From the NCBI GenBank assembly GCA_009103225.1, contig RHPI01003642.1, positions 797,099 to 861,098 of the forward strand: a stretch of 64,000 bases of DNA, in the 5' to 3' direction. The translations under genes were made by a program, and so were the position numbers. The notes under the pieces are model-generated. The model saw nothing but the letters and a program-made list of their open reading frames with translations, did no database searches and had not been told where the DNA came from. Of this stretch, positions 22,303 to 36,100 are shown piece after piece (position 1 is the first letter of the stretch; each line of letters begins with the position of its first letter). This DNA comes from Chlorokybus atmophyticus (taxonomy: Eukaryota > Streptophyta > Chlorokybophyceae > Chlorokybales > Chlorokybaceae).

Positions 22303-25300
22303 ATGGAGAGGGTGGCGGCGGCACTACTGCTAGGCTATAGAGTGACAGTAGCCGTCGCGAGTGGAGCAGGCCGCCGCCTGGTTGGTGAGACCGCTTCTCT
22401 GCCGCCGCTGAGGGCGTTGTCTCAAAGCTTGCTGCCGAGGAGCAGTAGTAGCCGAGTGGGTTGCTGGACGGCACCAAGCACAGGGGCCTTCTGCAGGTCA
22501 TATAAGAGTTGGCGGAAAGGTGGTTCTGGTAGTGGTGGTGGCAGCAAGGTCGGTGGTCGAGGTCGGCGAGTAGGCATGCCTGGAAAGCACGGCAAGCTTC
22601 GGCCCACTGCTCCTTTGATCCCCGCTGCTGCTCAGGCGTCAAGTCAGATGGTGCGCAAGTGTTATCGCTGCGTGCAACTTTGCAGATATCAATGCAGGCA
22701 ACACCAAATGCAAATTATGTCAGCAGTAGACATGCCACTTTCAGTACAGCTGCGGCTCATCACCTCGCGCTGTCCGGCCGATCGTGTCACTAACTTGAAT
22801 GTTACCTATGCCGTGCTCATTGTGCATCTTTGGCATCATGCGACTTCGGCCATGCATGGAGTGAGTACTACTCTTCTTAGGTGCTCAAGCATGCAGCATT
22901 GTAATTCACAGGCGTTACAGAAGGCTCTGCATTGGTGGTTTGCACAAAGTTTGCTCAATCAGCAGCATATGGCATGCTTGCCTGGGGTCTTTGGGAACGC
23001 TTATGTGCATGGTTTTCATTAATAGGAGATTGGTAAAAAGCGTAAGGTGCGAGACGAAGCGCGTGGACAGTTTGATCGTTTCGCAAAGGAGGGCAATGCT
23101 GCTGAGGCGTTGAAGCTCTGGGAAGTGGTTCAGAAAGAAGGTCGACAACTGTCTCTGCACACATACAATGTGTTATTGCATTTGTGTGCTACAGCTGGTG
23201 AGGGCGACAGCCTCGTCCTTTACAAGCAAACGGCCCTCACTGTCTATCACAAGATGCTGGTAAAGTGCAGCTTTTGTGTGAAATCACAGCACACCTGATT
23301 CCCTCCCTTCACGTCAAAGCTGTTTCACTCCCTTGTATGCAGTTTGATCCCTGCCTCTCAGCTCAAGGAACATCACACAACCATTCAAGTTGGCACATTC
23401 TTGCGGCAGGCAGCAGGCATGCGGCCCTCAGAAGCTACCTTTGGTGCTCTGTCAAAGTGCGCAGCGGCTACTGGTGATAGCGCTCAGGCTGTGGAATTCA
23501 TCCACAAGATGATTGCATCAGGCATACCACCCAGGCTACGGTCATATGCACCAGCTTTGCAGTGTATGTGTGCGAGGGATGAGCTGGACAGGTGTGTTCA
23601 CATCAGCAGCCACCATGGTGACGTTGTCATGCCAATCAGCAAAAACGTCGCAACAACCAATTGTCCTGGCTCATGCAGGCATGTCGTGATGCAGAGCTTT
23701 CGGCCTCTTGCAGGAGATGAGTGCACAGAAAGTTGTGCCTTCTGAAGTTGAGTACGCTGCTTTGCTTGGTCTTGGAGCCCGGAAGCAAGCTGCGCAGCAT
23801 GTTTGGCCACTGCTGCAGAAAATGCGAAATGAGTTGCAGCAACTCTCCGAACCGACACTGCAGGCAAGTTGTCTGTGCTTGAGGGCACTGTGCGTGTTTT
23901 GTTGTACTAGGTTCAAAACAAGTTCAATGATATTCCTCCGGTCTGCGAGAGCGTCAGTGCAGGGCATTGTTCATGTGCGTCATACACATGTGGTGAAATT
24001 CTGTGCACACAGTGCACAGAATTACATTGAGATGAACTCAGCAGCAGGGACCTCTGCTATGCGCATGAACCATTGTTGCTTGGCAGGTGCTGGAGCGCTG
24101 GTTTTTATCTCCAGCTGCCCAAGGTGCGCCTCAAGCTGGCAGTGAGGCAGCCACAAGTCGGGACACAATCGAGCGCAAGTACCAGGTAGTGAGCCACTTG
24201 GGTTGTGTTTGATGAGTTGGGGCTAATGGCTTGCACTGGCGCTCGTTTGCTCATGGCCTGCTGGCCACTCAGGTTGATCGTGCCACAATCACAGAGGAGA
24301 GTGGTGGTGTATGCAGTGCTTGTGGCTCACGGCTGATATCCATCGATTTAACGCCTGACGAGCGACAACAGTTTGCCAAGGGCATTGCAGAGGTTGCATT
24401 GCAACGAGAGACACGAGAGAATGAGTTTACACGGTTTCAGGTGAGCCTGCCGCAATGTGTTCTTTCCAGGTTATATCAACGATCATCCTGTTGCTGAGCA
24501 CCTGCAGCTCAACTTGGGTGACTGGCAGGAATGGTTGCAGCGGCACGGTCCGTTTGAAGCGATTGTTGATGGTGCCAATGTGGCACTGTTTGGGCAAAAC
24601 TATGAAGGGGGAGGTTTCAGCTTCAACCAGGTGGAAACAGTATGCACAGAGCTGCAGGTATATGCAACTTCGGTGCACTTCGTACACTTTGTACATTGCG
24701 TACCGCAAACCAGTAGGGTACTCGCGCCCATATGAGCACCAAAGGCCTGCGCTGAATGCAGGAGGCTGGCAAGTTGAATCGAGCTCCCTTGGTGTTGTTG
24801 TTTGAAAAGCGGACGCGCAATGGTCCGGCAAGCACGCCTGAAGCGCAGAGGTTTCTCAACCAGTTGCGACAGCAAGGCGCTTTATTCTGCACCCCTCCTG
24901 GCTCAAATGACGACTGGTACAACCGCATGATTGTAGCCTCTTGTTCTTCATGTTTGGCAATGATGTGATGAAAATAACAACAATTCTTTGCAGGTACTGG
25001 ATCTATGCTGCTGTTACGCAAGAAGCGTACCTGGTGACCAATGACGAGATGCGAGATCATCTATTCCAGCTTCTTTCTCCCAAGTACTTTTTGACCTGGA
25101 AAGAGCGGTCACAGGTGACTGTGTTGCCATTTGTTTGCTGCTAACCACTTTGGCATAATCACTGCAGCATTTGCTCATAGTCAAGCAGAATGTGTTTGCA
25201 ATGTGCGGCACTCAGCAAACAATGTTTTGAGCAGGTGCGCTTCGCTTTTGACAAGGACAGTCAATTGCAGTTGATCTATCCGCCATCGTTCTCAGTGTGC

Positions 25301-25523
25301 ATTCAGGTACAGGCGAGACTTGTTAAATAGCAATGTGCATGCCTTAGTGCTAACCTGTGGCTGGTGCTCCTGCTAGGAAACTGCCGATCATAGCTGGCAC
25401 TTTCCAACCCAGGCGGAAGGCCAGTGGCTATGTGCCAGCAACATTGCAGCAAAGCGGTTGCAACCAGATACGGATGACATGTCTAGCTTGGTAGAGCCCT
25501 CATTGGTTGACGCTGCAGGCTGA
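22303..25523 (+). CDS. PRORP: Protein-only RNase P (PRORP)
   Basis: Endonuclease that cuts the 5' leader from pre-tRNA; organellar or nuclear. Predicted 614 aa from eleven exons: 22303-22650, 23026-23259, 23410-23591, 23695-23863, 24087-24185, 24273-24440, 24508-24657, 24762-24916, 24994-25114, 25235-25306, 25377-25523. The N-terminal ~110 residues are Arg/Ser-rich and likely organelle-targeting. PPR repeats cover about 125-310 (for example VYHKMLAAGMRPSEATFGAL). The central zinc knuckle is C358-S-A-C361, completed by H574 and C585 (SWHFP...WLC). The metallonuclease domain has D421 in DGANVAL, D500-D501 in SNDDWYW and D519 in VTNDEMRDH, so the catalytic aspartates are present. Intron 4 uses a GC donor. 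The exon 7 acceptor is uncertain: a stronger site at 24471 breaks the frame, so the in-frame site at 24507 was chosen. Confidence 0.92.
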
Positions 25524-26185
25524 CAAGCATTTCACATGCGACTAGCGTGAAGTGCATAGAGAACAAATGCGTATTGACGAGCACTGTGGTGTTGTGTCCA
25601 GGCTTCATCTAGGGGCGACACAACTCTGTTGCACATGCCTGCGTGGCAACCATTGTTGGTTGCCATGTCCAGCAGGGTGACGTGGTTGATTAGAAATGTG
25701 CCTTGTTGGCATTGCCATCTGATTGCATGTATGACAAATGCCTGGTGACGTAAATATGTTTTGTAGCCTCCTCTGCTGGCAAGCACATCTACCCACAGAA
25801 TAGTTCGCAACTCTCATGACTGGTATGTCTGGAACTACATATGATGTGAAGAGGAGAAGGTTTGCCAATGAACATGCACAGTCATGCGCATTATGCGTCA
25901 TCTCATAGGGCACTAGTAATAGTGTCGGATGTGTGAGTGTGGGTCGTGTCGTCGAGATCTGCAAGAAGCAAAAGTTGCAAACGCATTTCCCAATGATCTC
26001 GTTGTCAAGGCACAAAGGTTAGACGCGTTGGTTCTCTGTGTCCAGTAAAATGGCGTAAGTTTTGTCGTTCGAGTCTCAAGCTTAACTCATCTCGTCCGGG
26101 ACAGCACCGGTCGACACTCGGACATGCCGTCGTACTGATCAGCAGCAGCCGGACAGACGAGCCAGCCCCGTAGCGCAGGCGTAGC
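25524..26185. other. Intergenic spacer, no gene seen
   Basis: 3' flank of PRORP and promoter of the next plus-strand gene. No coding frame is supported. Confidence 0.4.
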
Positions 26186-27285
26186 ATGTCGCCGCCCATC
26201 ATGGCGTCATCGTCGTTGTCAACGCTGTCGGCCTGCGTAGCATCCACCAGCCTGTCACTGCACCACGACTGCTGCTTTACTTTACAGCGCCGGCGGATAG
26301 GGCCGTCCAGTGCCGCACACCGCCGCAGGCGTAGTGGCAACACCAAGGGGTGTACGCTGACATGCCTGGCGTCATCCTCCTCCTCCTCCCCCTCATCATC
26401 TTCTTCCACAGACGCTGAGAGCGGAAACGGTGCTGTCCCGGGTCCCGACCAGCCAGGTGGGCGAGATTGGTGCATGGCATTCACCTCTGTTGATATGGCA
26501 TGTCGTCATTGGGTCATGCAAAGATTCAATGTTCATGCACTCTTCAAAATGTAAGTGCTCTGTGGAGGACAGCTGTAGTAGCAATCAGGGAACAGAAGAA
26601 AACAATCAGATACTAGTGCTGTGATTGCTCTTTATTCAATCAATTGCTGTTGGGCGGTATCTGGAAGCAGGCACGAGTGAGCGGTACTCTCCTTTGGAAC
26701 TGCTGGACAAGCAGCTGGAGCTACTGGCGGGCGCTGAGTCCGTAGCGCAGCGACGGCCAAGCAGCTACAAGCAGCAGCCCCAACTGCAGGAGCAGCCTGC
26801 TGCCATACTAGAAGAACAACAACAGGCTTCTAACAACGGCCTACAGCCAGGTGCGGGCATAGGTGGGCTTCTGCATGACCCATATGACCCATATGTCAAA
26901 CATCTACTACACACGCATGCACTACTCAGTAGCACAATCAATGTCAGGATGCCTATTACTACTGCACGTCCCTTCTCATGTCATGCACCAACCAGGACGT
27001 AACCACTAGTGTACGGCAATTGCTTTGTCGATTGGGTGAACGTGACGTTTGCGGTTGGTTGTAATGCACCTGCACTTTGCAGATGTGGCGAGCACGCCAG
27101 CTGCGCAGCCGCTCACGATATCTCCCGGCTTTTGGGGATTTTTTGGCGGCGCTCTGATCGTGCTCACGGTCATTTCTAACATTGCGCTGCAGACCTTCCT
27201 GCCCAGACATGTCGACAACGGCCCTTCTGGCCCCACAGAATTGGACAAGATTGTGATGGAAAGAGGCAAGAGAAGTACTCGCTAA
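26186..27285 (+). CDS. Unknown protein with plastid-like leader and one membrane segment
   Basis: Three exons (26186-26456, 26671-26850, 27083-27285) join in phase to 217 aa. I do not recognise the family. Residues 1-75 are Ser/Thr/Arg-rich with poly-Ser runs and almost no acids, as in chloroplast transit peptides. Residues 91-140 contain an amphipathic segment (YSPLELLDKQLELLAGAE), followed by a Gln-rich linker. The C-terminal exon has a Gly/Phe-rich hydrophobic helix (PGFWGFFGGALIVLTVIS) and a basic tail ending RGKRSTR. A small plastid membrane protein is likely by inference. The second acceptor (26670) was picked because it keeps the frame; an alternative exon between 26457 and 26670 cannot be excluded. 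Confidence 0.6.
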
Positions 27286-27579
27286 TACGAGGCAGGCATA
27301 GACGAATGTACTGCATGCTGTTGACTTGGTCTACCATAATGCGCCTTGTGCACAGAAGCATTGCTGCAAGTCTGTTGCGGATTCATCATCACAACGCATG
27401 TGTATAAAGACACTTTCATATCAAATTTTGTTTGCAGCGTTTGGGCTTGATTCCGGGAGTCGACACATGCATAGAGTGCATTACCATGCGTAAGTGCAGC
27501 TGGTGATTTGATCCACAACTCTAAAACGCGTGTCCCAATCAATGGGGTGATCGTCAGTGTGCAGCTACCTATGTGCATT

Positions 27580-30500
27580 CTATGCAAGCCAGTCCTCTTC
27601 AAGCACCCCATGATAGGCAGCTATGGTGCGCGCAGCCAACGTCAGTTTGTCTAGTGTGGAGGCGTACGCATAGAACCATATCAACAACAGGACGATGTCA
27701 TCGGCCTCAATGACCGCCTGCAATGGCAACTGCGGGTTTGAGTCCTTAACAGAGTTGTGCAGCAGTCTCCTCTGTTCAATGTACTTCTGTCTCAGCTGCA
27801 CGCGAGACTCCTCAAGCTCTGTTATGCGCGACAACACCTCATCTGCCGATGCTCCATTCCTGAAAGACACAATCCCACATGATCGTTCAATTCTGCTGTT
27901 GCGCAGCTGTTGCGCAATAAGGCTATGACAAAAAGCGACACTGGCTCGACGCAGTCAGAAACACCTACTTGCGTCGCAGAAGGTTTGATGACGCCACAAC
28001 CATCGCAGAAGCACACTCAATGCTGTTCTGAAAGCAGTTCTGTAGCGGGTACACGAATCCAGTGTGTGCTGAGCGAGTGTAGCGGCCATGAAGCCGGGGC
28101 TTGCGCTGCATGCACACAGTTGTAAACGCTTAAGATGCTGCATGTAGTTACGAATGCAAGTGACAGGAGGGTGAGAGAAACATCGTAGCACAGGCATCCA
28201 CCTGCAGAGCAAGAGACAGCGAAGCTAGCCGCGACGTCACGACCACCATGGACTGGACAGTATCTCTCACAACTGGTGGCATGGCCAACACGCCACGCCG
28301 CCACGTGACGGACTCGCGCGCAAGAACGGTCTGCGCGGCCTGAATGAGACATTTCACACGACACACGCACAAACACACATGCACCGCATGAGCGAGGCCT
28401 ACCTGCACGTGTCCAAGCGGTCTCGCCACATTTTCCATCAGCATCAGGTCGAGCTCATTGTTGAGCAGCGGTTGCTTGTCGAGATCCTCGGGCCGTAAAG
28501 CCATGTTAAAGTAAGCGGAACAACCCGCATCAAAGACGGCAAAGGCGTGCAGAGTTGTCTCGGCCAACACGTCGAGCGCCACAGCGGAGGCGTACCAAGG
28601 TAATACCAGATGGCTGATCAGCACGGCGAGCGTGCTGCCGACGGCGATGAGCGCCGCTCTTGACACCGCAAACTGCCAGTCTCCCGTCAAGCAGCACACG
28701 GGGGTGTACTGGCAGAACAGGACCAGGTACACCGTCTCGTGAAACAGGTACACGGCGTAGCGGTAAGGGCTGTCTATGAAATAAACACCGACCATGGTGA
28801 TGGCAGCCGCTAGCGTGGCGAGGATGTATGGATTCGAGCTCAATGCCGTGTTGTACATGATCAGGAAACCAAGTGCAGATCCCAAGAATGTAGCAACAAT
28901 GCGCAGGAGACCTTTGAAAACAGTAGCTTCTGCCTTGGACTGCATGACGATACACACCGTCACAAAAGCCCATATGCCATGCCAATTGTCAATGGTCGGG
29001 TTGCCAGAAAGAGCCACAGCCAGCGTGCCAGCGCACGCGATCCAGTACTTTACAGCAAACTGAAAGCTGCGGACACATGCAAGCATCAGACATTGGTTTC
29101 TGCTATCAACTCGCAGCAAACTGGAGCGAACGCGTTATGTCCTTTTTACCTTTTTGACCGCAAGCGCTGCTTGACATGCCAGGCTGACTTGACGGTATTT
29201 GGGGTGCTCTTGACAATGACTTGAGTCAAGCGGGCCATGTCCGGAAACAGCAGCAGAGTCCGCAATAGAGGACCAGTGAAACCCAGCTGCTCCTGCCAAC
29301 CTCTTGAGAGCCATTTTGTCTGCAGGAGTGTGGGTGAGAGCACGCCAGCATCTCCCTCTTCGACAACCTTCGTCGTGGCTGATTGGAGTGCAGTGACGGC
29401 TTCGGCAATCCCATGCGTCACATTAGCAACGAAGAACAAGGCTCGCACCTATCAGATATCAAACAGGTGGTTATGATGTTAATATGGCAGCATGTTCGTC
29501 AAGTTGGTTGAGTGCAAGTCCGTCGCTGTTACCTCACCGACAGGGCTGATGACATGACTGCCGGAGGGTTTTGTCCTCACACCTTCCCAATAGTGATTGA
29601 ACCCATCCAGAACGCCTTGGGATAGGGTTTTCTGAAGCTCGGTAAAGGACGCCATCTGATTGAGTCTCTGCAAGCCCTGCAAGAGAAACCAAATGCAGAA
29701 TCAAGAGATTGTGCATGCGCAAGGTTGGCGTAAGAAGGGCCACATTGCACAAGCAACCAGAGGGGCAAAACAGGATAGTCTGCACATGCATAATAAGTGC
29801 AAGGGAACCGCACAGAGCTGGCGAAACAGCAACACTGACAGAACACTGCCAGCGGCACACTGCTTGCCTTGCTTGGAGCAGTGCTGCCGCTCTCGCGCAG
29901 GACAAGCGCAACTTCTCTACAGATAGCTGCACACTGTGTGTACACGAACTGAAACTGTGGTAAAGTGTCACCATCAAACCACCGCTTGAGCGTGATCGAG
30001 CGAAACCTCCTGCTGCCATCTTTGCTCTCCAGCACTGCATGCAAGAGCACACAATCAATAAGCATATAACTGACCACAAGTACAATACGAACCGTACCTG
30101 TCTCTAATGCGCCCAACCTAGTAACCAATGTTTCCATAGCGTTCAGCACAGCACGCCAGCTTTCAAGCCTCGCACGCAGAGGCGCCACTACTGCTGGCTC
30201 CAGTACGCACAAATTGAGACATGTGTGCGCTCGGTCCAACTCCGGGCGCAAACTTGCCACATGAAAGCCTGCAACCGTACAGAGGCTCATTTACATGCTT
30301 GATTATGCAGCACGGCATGACTCAACATAATGCAAACATGATGAACACCTTCAACTGCTCAAGACCTTCATCAAAGGCCAACACTCGCTGAGGTACGTGG
30401 TGCTGCCAGTCGTACTGTATCTTGCCCACAAAGCCACCATCAGCTTCATCTGTGGCGACCACCAAGTCCATGTCCCTTCTTATGCAGTCCTCATTGATGT

Positions 30501-32235
30501 ACAAAACCCTGTGATGAAGCGCTGTTGTTCACAGTGTCAAGACAACAAAGTAACACACACTCTCGCACATGGGCGCACACACAGGCAACATGCCTTACCT
30601 TGATGCATAAGTGCTCACAGCTTGACCAAGTCTGTCAGCAATCCCTGAAGCTGTGCTCCTGAGTGCGTCACAGGAGGAGCTTGGGAATATCAACACACCA
30701 GCTACAGCTACAGTTGATGACGCGATGGCACAAGTCAACAGCATGTATGCGACCTGCAGCCATGCGTAGCCTATGTTGCCCTCTTGCCCGCCATTCTGGA
30801 CTACAATGCCGTACAGGAAAGTGCCAATCACAGCTGCAGAGACCAATATCATATGAGTGACGTCATGTAACAGCAGTGGTAGAGATTGAGTGCAGACTTA
30901 CCAGTTGAAGCTAAAGATGGATCCGCCCGCAGTGCTGCAAACAGAATGAGCCCCAGAGCAGCCAAACAGCTGATTGTGGGTCTGTAAGGGATTGGCAGGG
31001 CCAATGCTATTGTGTTAGTCACGCCCGCTAGGGTACATGACAGCAGTGACGCGGCAAAGTACAGGCATCCTGCATGTATCTTCGCTCCAAGAAAACGCTC
31101 ATTGGTCATTAGAAGTGAACCGATTGCAAACCAGATAGGTAGAAAGCAGCTTGTGGGGTAGCGCAAAGACGGTATGAGGGTGAAGAGCGAGCAGAACACC
31201 ACACCTGCAGCCACCTGCAGTTCTGTCAAGTCATGCACCTGCCGCAGGCTTCATGACACAATGCTGGCGCCATACAGAGACAGCACCTGAAAGCATTGGG
31301 CTACATCTGGAGAAACCAGTATCTTGCGTGCTCGCTGTACTGCCCGGATCCTCCAAGAGGGTGCCATGTTCCAAATGCGCTGCGGAATGAATGGCATGCT
31401 GGTTGGACTTGGTTTGTTAGGTGCGCTGGGATCCACAGAGTCTGCAATCCCCTCATCTAGCTGTAGCGTAGACGAGACTGGCTTGTCATTGGACACAGAT
31501 CTTCGACGGCTGAGTAGGGTTGGCACCTGGCATAAAGGCGCTTAAACATCATTTACCTGCTCGCACATGGCTACATATACAGATACTTGAGCGAACCGAT
31601 GCATGCACATGACGAGAGAGGAACACAACACATGTTGCACCAGCATGCAGACTGAGAAGCTTATGTACCTGGACTGCAGACTGTGCTGACGTCAGTTGGG
31701 GGTCTTCAACATCAGCTGTCACAGCATTGCCTTGAGACGCCGTGCTTATCACAGCTGGTATCTGCAGCGAAAGGTCAGCTTGCACATGAAATGTGCGTGC
31801 GTGCGTGCATAGAAGCTGAGAACGCAACACTACAATCGAGACTTGGCAGCAACAGCACGAGCAGTGCTTGAGCAACGCATGACACAAATGCAGCACTTTA
31901 CCGATTGCACACCTGAGGTTGATGGGCCAACATACCTGTTGCAAGTCTCTTGCGGACTGAAAATCACCCCACACGTCATCCCCGTCCGCGTCTTCAGCAA
32001 AGTCCGCGCCAATGGAGCTACCATACTGCTGGAGCTGAACCCCGTTGGAACGGGTTTTTGGCAACTCGGTTGTTTGTTCTGACGCTGCAAGGAGCGCCGC
32101 CTCTTGCGCTTCCGAACTGTTGGAGAGCAGCTGCAAGCCCTGGCCGTAGCAGGAAGTGTTCGGTGCGGTGACCGCAGCACTCTGACTGCTATCATTGCGT
32201 CCTGCCAGTGCAGTGCTTCCGAACTGTGGCAGCAT
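27580..32235 (-). CDS. FUSC-family (YccS/aromatic acid exporter-like) membrane transporter
   Basis: Predicted 1089-aa transporter built from two FUSC-type membrane halves (the superfamily of bacterial YccS/AaeB and plant ALMT-like proteins), probably exporting organic anions; substrate unknown. Fourteen exons: 32235-31936, 31761-31669, 31526-31287, 31238-30902, 30833-30599, 30508-30366, 30268-30098, 30034-29868, 29676-29533, 29448-29150, 29066-28403, 28339-28202, 28027-27969, 27859-27580. The N-terminal 210 residues are polar, followed by helices in the 31238 and 30833 exons (LPIWFAIGSLLM, VIGTFLYGIVV), a soluble middle, then the second half in the 664-nt exon (FAVKYWIACAGTLAV, IDSPYRYAVYLFHETVY, LIAVGSTLAVLISHLVLPW) and a cytosolic tail. 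The intron after 29868 has a GC donor. Weak points: the intron 31286-31239 is only 48 nt, the donor at 30366 was chosen by phase, and the start may lie further upstream. Confidence 0.78.
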
Positions 32236-33179
32236 CACAGTAGCCGCGTCTGCACCATCAATCTCGCGGAAGGGAGCAGTCCAGCTCTGCGATCACGCAC
32301 AAGCGTCACACACTGCTATATACGTGAACAAATCTGCTTTAAAGGCAACTCCCAAGCGGACCGTCCGAGCAGCCAATTAGATACAAGGTTTGGAATGGCT
32401 ACATTGTGTTTCCGCTGCTGTGTGCCAAGCAGACAGCAAACAGGCAGCTCAATTGCTAGCTTCTTGTGTCAAAATGAAGCGTATTATGCCACAACTCTGC
32501 TTGAATGTTGGCTGAAGTCTACCAGTGCTCGTGAGCATACACACACATGGGAGATAAACTCTAACAAACAAGCACAGCCAATCATCGTTGCGGACCTAGA
32601 TGGTGACAATTCACTCACTTGGCTTCAAATTGGTTAATTGGGTGCTGATCAGTCCAGTGTAGCGCTTCAAAACTGGTCTGCAACCTTACGCCCTGGACCG
32701 CGTACAACGCGCACAATGCGCAGGACACGGCCCCCGACACGCCGCCGACGGCGACGACACCGCCTGCGCCCACTACACCAGCGACACTGTCTACTGCTGC
32801 AAGTTTTCCGGCTCACGGACTTTGAGTTAGAGTGCTCTCTGCATTGCAAAACGTCCATAGACGGCATGGATTGGTGTACTGCAGCGGATCCTGCGGTTCG
32901 GTCCCAACATGTTTGTCTCGATAAAAGTCTGCTAACAAATGCATTTTTGTTGACAAAACTTAGGGTTTGTCGGTTCAGGGCGTGGAGGGCAGTGTTGGGG
33001 TGGTTGTGGGTGTCATTGGGTGCGGCGTTAAGCGCTGCGGCGTGGGGCGGGGGGGGCAGTGGAAAGCTTGGAGTGGGCATACGGTTGTGGAGATGAGCGG
33101 TGTGATTTGACGAAGGCGGCGGCAGAAGCAGAGGAGCTGGTTGTTGTGAGCAGCGGCGAGGTGAGCGGCGTCTGTGTTG
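32236..33179. promoter_or_regulatory. Divergent spacer between FUSC and SLY1 genes
   Basis: Head-to-head spacer of about 0.94 kb. TTAGGGTTT telo-box at 32960-32968, 212 bp before the SLY1 start. Bases 32700-32800 are rich in CGACG/GCCGCC. A long minus-strand frame here (32667-33299) is low-complexity and not accepted as a gene. Confidence 0.4.
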
Positions 33180-36100
33180 ATGGCATCGCAGACGTCGCTC
33201 AACCTCCGTCAAAGGCAGTATGGTGCGTACTTTGTCTGGTTGAGTGCAACGGTCTCCGAGCTGGTATGCTAGTGGTGAAAACGTTGCATACCACGCCAAG
33301 TCTAGGCTTTAACTGCTGCCTACCGGCACTGTGTGTAGTACGCAGAAACCGCTAATCGCAAGCTGCACGCATTCAAAGTTGATTGTATATGCTATCACAG
33401 ATCAACAGTGCATGTGGCTGGACACTCAGATGCTCTTTCACGCTAGCAAGTCGAGGCAAAGCTTGCTTCATGCACGTCCAGGACATTAGCCTGTAGCATC
33501 AACATGACGGCGTCATTCTGCGCAAGCCTTGATGCTTAACAATCGTGTCATGTCGCAACTTTAATTGCTGCTTCTGACATTGCAATCAGTCGCAACTAGC
33601 GCAAGGTGTTGTCGTCTTATGGTTTGGACGTTGCCAACCATGCATGCCGACATATGGGCTGCAGAGGCATTGCGTTGGTAGTGCATGCGTGCACTGTAGC
33701 TGGCATAACATCAAGCTGTGTTTGGCAGACGCCATTGTGCGCATGCTGAATTTGAATGCAACCATCACCTCTTCCGGTGCGGGCGAGCAAGAGGAAGTGT
33801 ACAAAGTGCTTGTGCTTGACAAGTATTGCCGCGATGTTATCTCACCGCTACTCAAGGTAAGGTCCTTATTCCATCCATGTTGTTACAGACTGACAGATGA
33901 CTGCATTCTTGGCCAAGCATAGCTGCTTCTCTGTTGTTATACCAGCATGCCCTGTGCAGGTAAATGACTTAAGAAAGCATGGCATCACTCTGCATTTGCT
34001 GATCGATGCAGAAAGGCAACCAATAGCAGATGTGCCTGCAATCTACTTCGTGCAACCCACCGAACAGAACGTCAGAAAGGTGGTCATGACTCTCAGTTGA
34101 CACATGGCTTTGGTCTTGATAATGCAAGCATGGCTGAAAGGGCACATTATCACAGATTCTGGCTGATGCGTCTCGCGGACTTTATGACTCAATGCACCTC
34201 AATTTCTCATCATCACTACCGCGGCCCTTGCTGGAGCAGCTGGCCACAGGCGCTGTTAAAGCTGACTGCTTGCACCGAGTTGCGAAAGTTTACGATCAGT
34301 ATGTCGGGTTTGTTGCGTTGGAGCCTCGAATGTTTACTCTTGCGCAGCCCAGGTCCTATGCACAACTGCATGACCCTACAGCCTCAGACACGTAAGCCGG
34401 CTGTAGTGTTGATAACCATGAAACAATTGCATTGAAATTTTCTGAAGAGATGCCCAACATCGATGCCACAGGGATGTGGAGGCCGCAGTTCAAGAGATTG
34501 TTAGCGGTATCTTTGGTGCGCTAGCCACGTTGGGTGCCGTGCCAATCATCCGGTGTCAGAAGGGTGGTGCAGCAGAGATGGTTGCAGCGCAGTTAGATGC
34601 GCGATTGCGGGACCATCTCAATTCAAGGCACAACTTGTTTGCCGACGCTCCACTGGCTGCATCAACATTCCAAAGACCACTGTTATGCCTGTTCGACCGC
34701 ACATTTGACCTTTCTGTCATCTTGCAGCATGCTTGGAGCTACCAACCCCTGGTAAGCAGCTGGGAAGGGGACACATTGCAGTTGCTGATCTAGCCGCTGC
34801 AGCTTTGCAGCGCACTTGAATACCAACTGCTCATGTGCAGGTACATGATATCCTAGCCTTGAAGTTGAACCGGGTTACGGTAGCTGCAGAAGGCAGCACA
34901 GGGGGACCATCTATCACCGCCGGCAAAAGGTCGTACGACCTTGATGAGTCTGATGCCTTTTGGGTCACCAATGCTAACAGCCCGTTCCCAAAGGTACTGC
35001 TTAAACGCTGCTCTTGCTGTCCATCCGTCACAGTTTCGGCCAGCGTGTCTGCGAAGGATGTTCGCTGTTTGTTCGTGGAGCATTGGTCTTTTGTGGCACG
35101 CCCAGGTCGTTTGTTTTGATAAAGCATTTTGCATGCAAGCACTGCTGGTAAGTTTCCAGCTGAACTGCAGGTGGCTGAAGAAGTTGAGCTCCAACTCACA
35201 AAGTACAAGCTGGATGTGGAGGAGGTGAACAAGAAGACTGCTGGGAAGGCAGATGAGTTGCTGGATGGTGAAGGGACTGCCTTGCTAGGCAACACAAAGC
35301 ACTTGGTTTCCGTGGTGAACTCGCTTCCAGGTCAGTACTCGTGTGTTCAGCAGTTGCTGCCAATTGCTACAAGCACTTGCTACAAGACACATTCAAGGGC
35401 GTTTGTATGCTCGCGCCTTGTTGCAAACAGAGTAGCGCACGTCCCTCACTGGTGTGCAAACGTTGTTGCAGAGCTGACCGAGAGGAAACGCATCATTGAC
35501 AAACACACGAATATCGCCACCGCGCTCCTGGGCCACATAAAGTCACGCGCCATTGATGCTTTCTGTTCATTGGAAGACGAGCTGTTCACCAAAGGCGCAG
35601 CAGACATGTCGGGGCTGCTGGCAGCCATACACCCGTCCGCAAAGGGCACACCTGAGGACAAATTGCGTCTGGCTGTTGTGTACATTCTTTGCACGGCTGA
35701 GCCACCCAGCTCAACAGACCTGGCCTCGATTGAATCCACTTTGCAAGAGAGCGGAGCACCGCTATTGGCGTTGCGTTACGTGAGGCAGATTCGAGCCATC
35801 AGCCAGAGCATAGTCACGGGCAGCACCGCTCCATCCTCCGTCACGAACATAGCCGGTTTGACCAGCCGGTCGCAGCTGCTGGACTGGGCGGACAAGCTGT
35901 ACGGCTCCAGCATCAGCGCGGTGACTGCCGGTGTCAAGAACCTGCTCTCGGGAGTCCGCCAGCTGGCTGCTGTCCGCGTGATGGAGGCGCTGATGGAAGG
36001 CAAGCAAACTCCCGAGACGGATGCGTACTTGTACTTCGACCCGAAAGGCCCCAGAACTGCCCCATCCGCAGCGCCAGTGCAAAAGGGGCCTTTCAAGGAA

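Noticed and set aside
24508-24657. PRORP nuclease domain as a separate gene
   Set aside because: Exon phases and the split zinc site (C358/C361 with H574/C585) need one continuous protein.
32667-33299. 210-codon minus-strand frame between FUSC and SLY1
   Set aside because: Pro/His/Arg low complexity, overlaps SLY1 exon 1 and the telo-box promoter; no domain.
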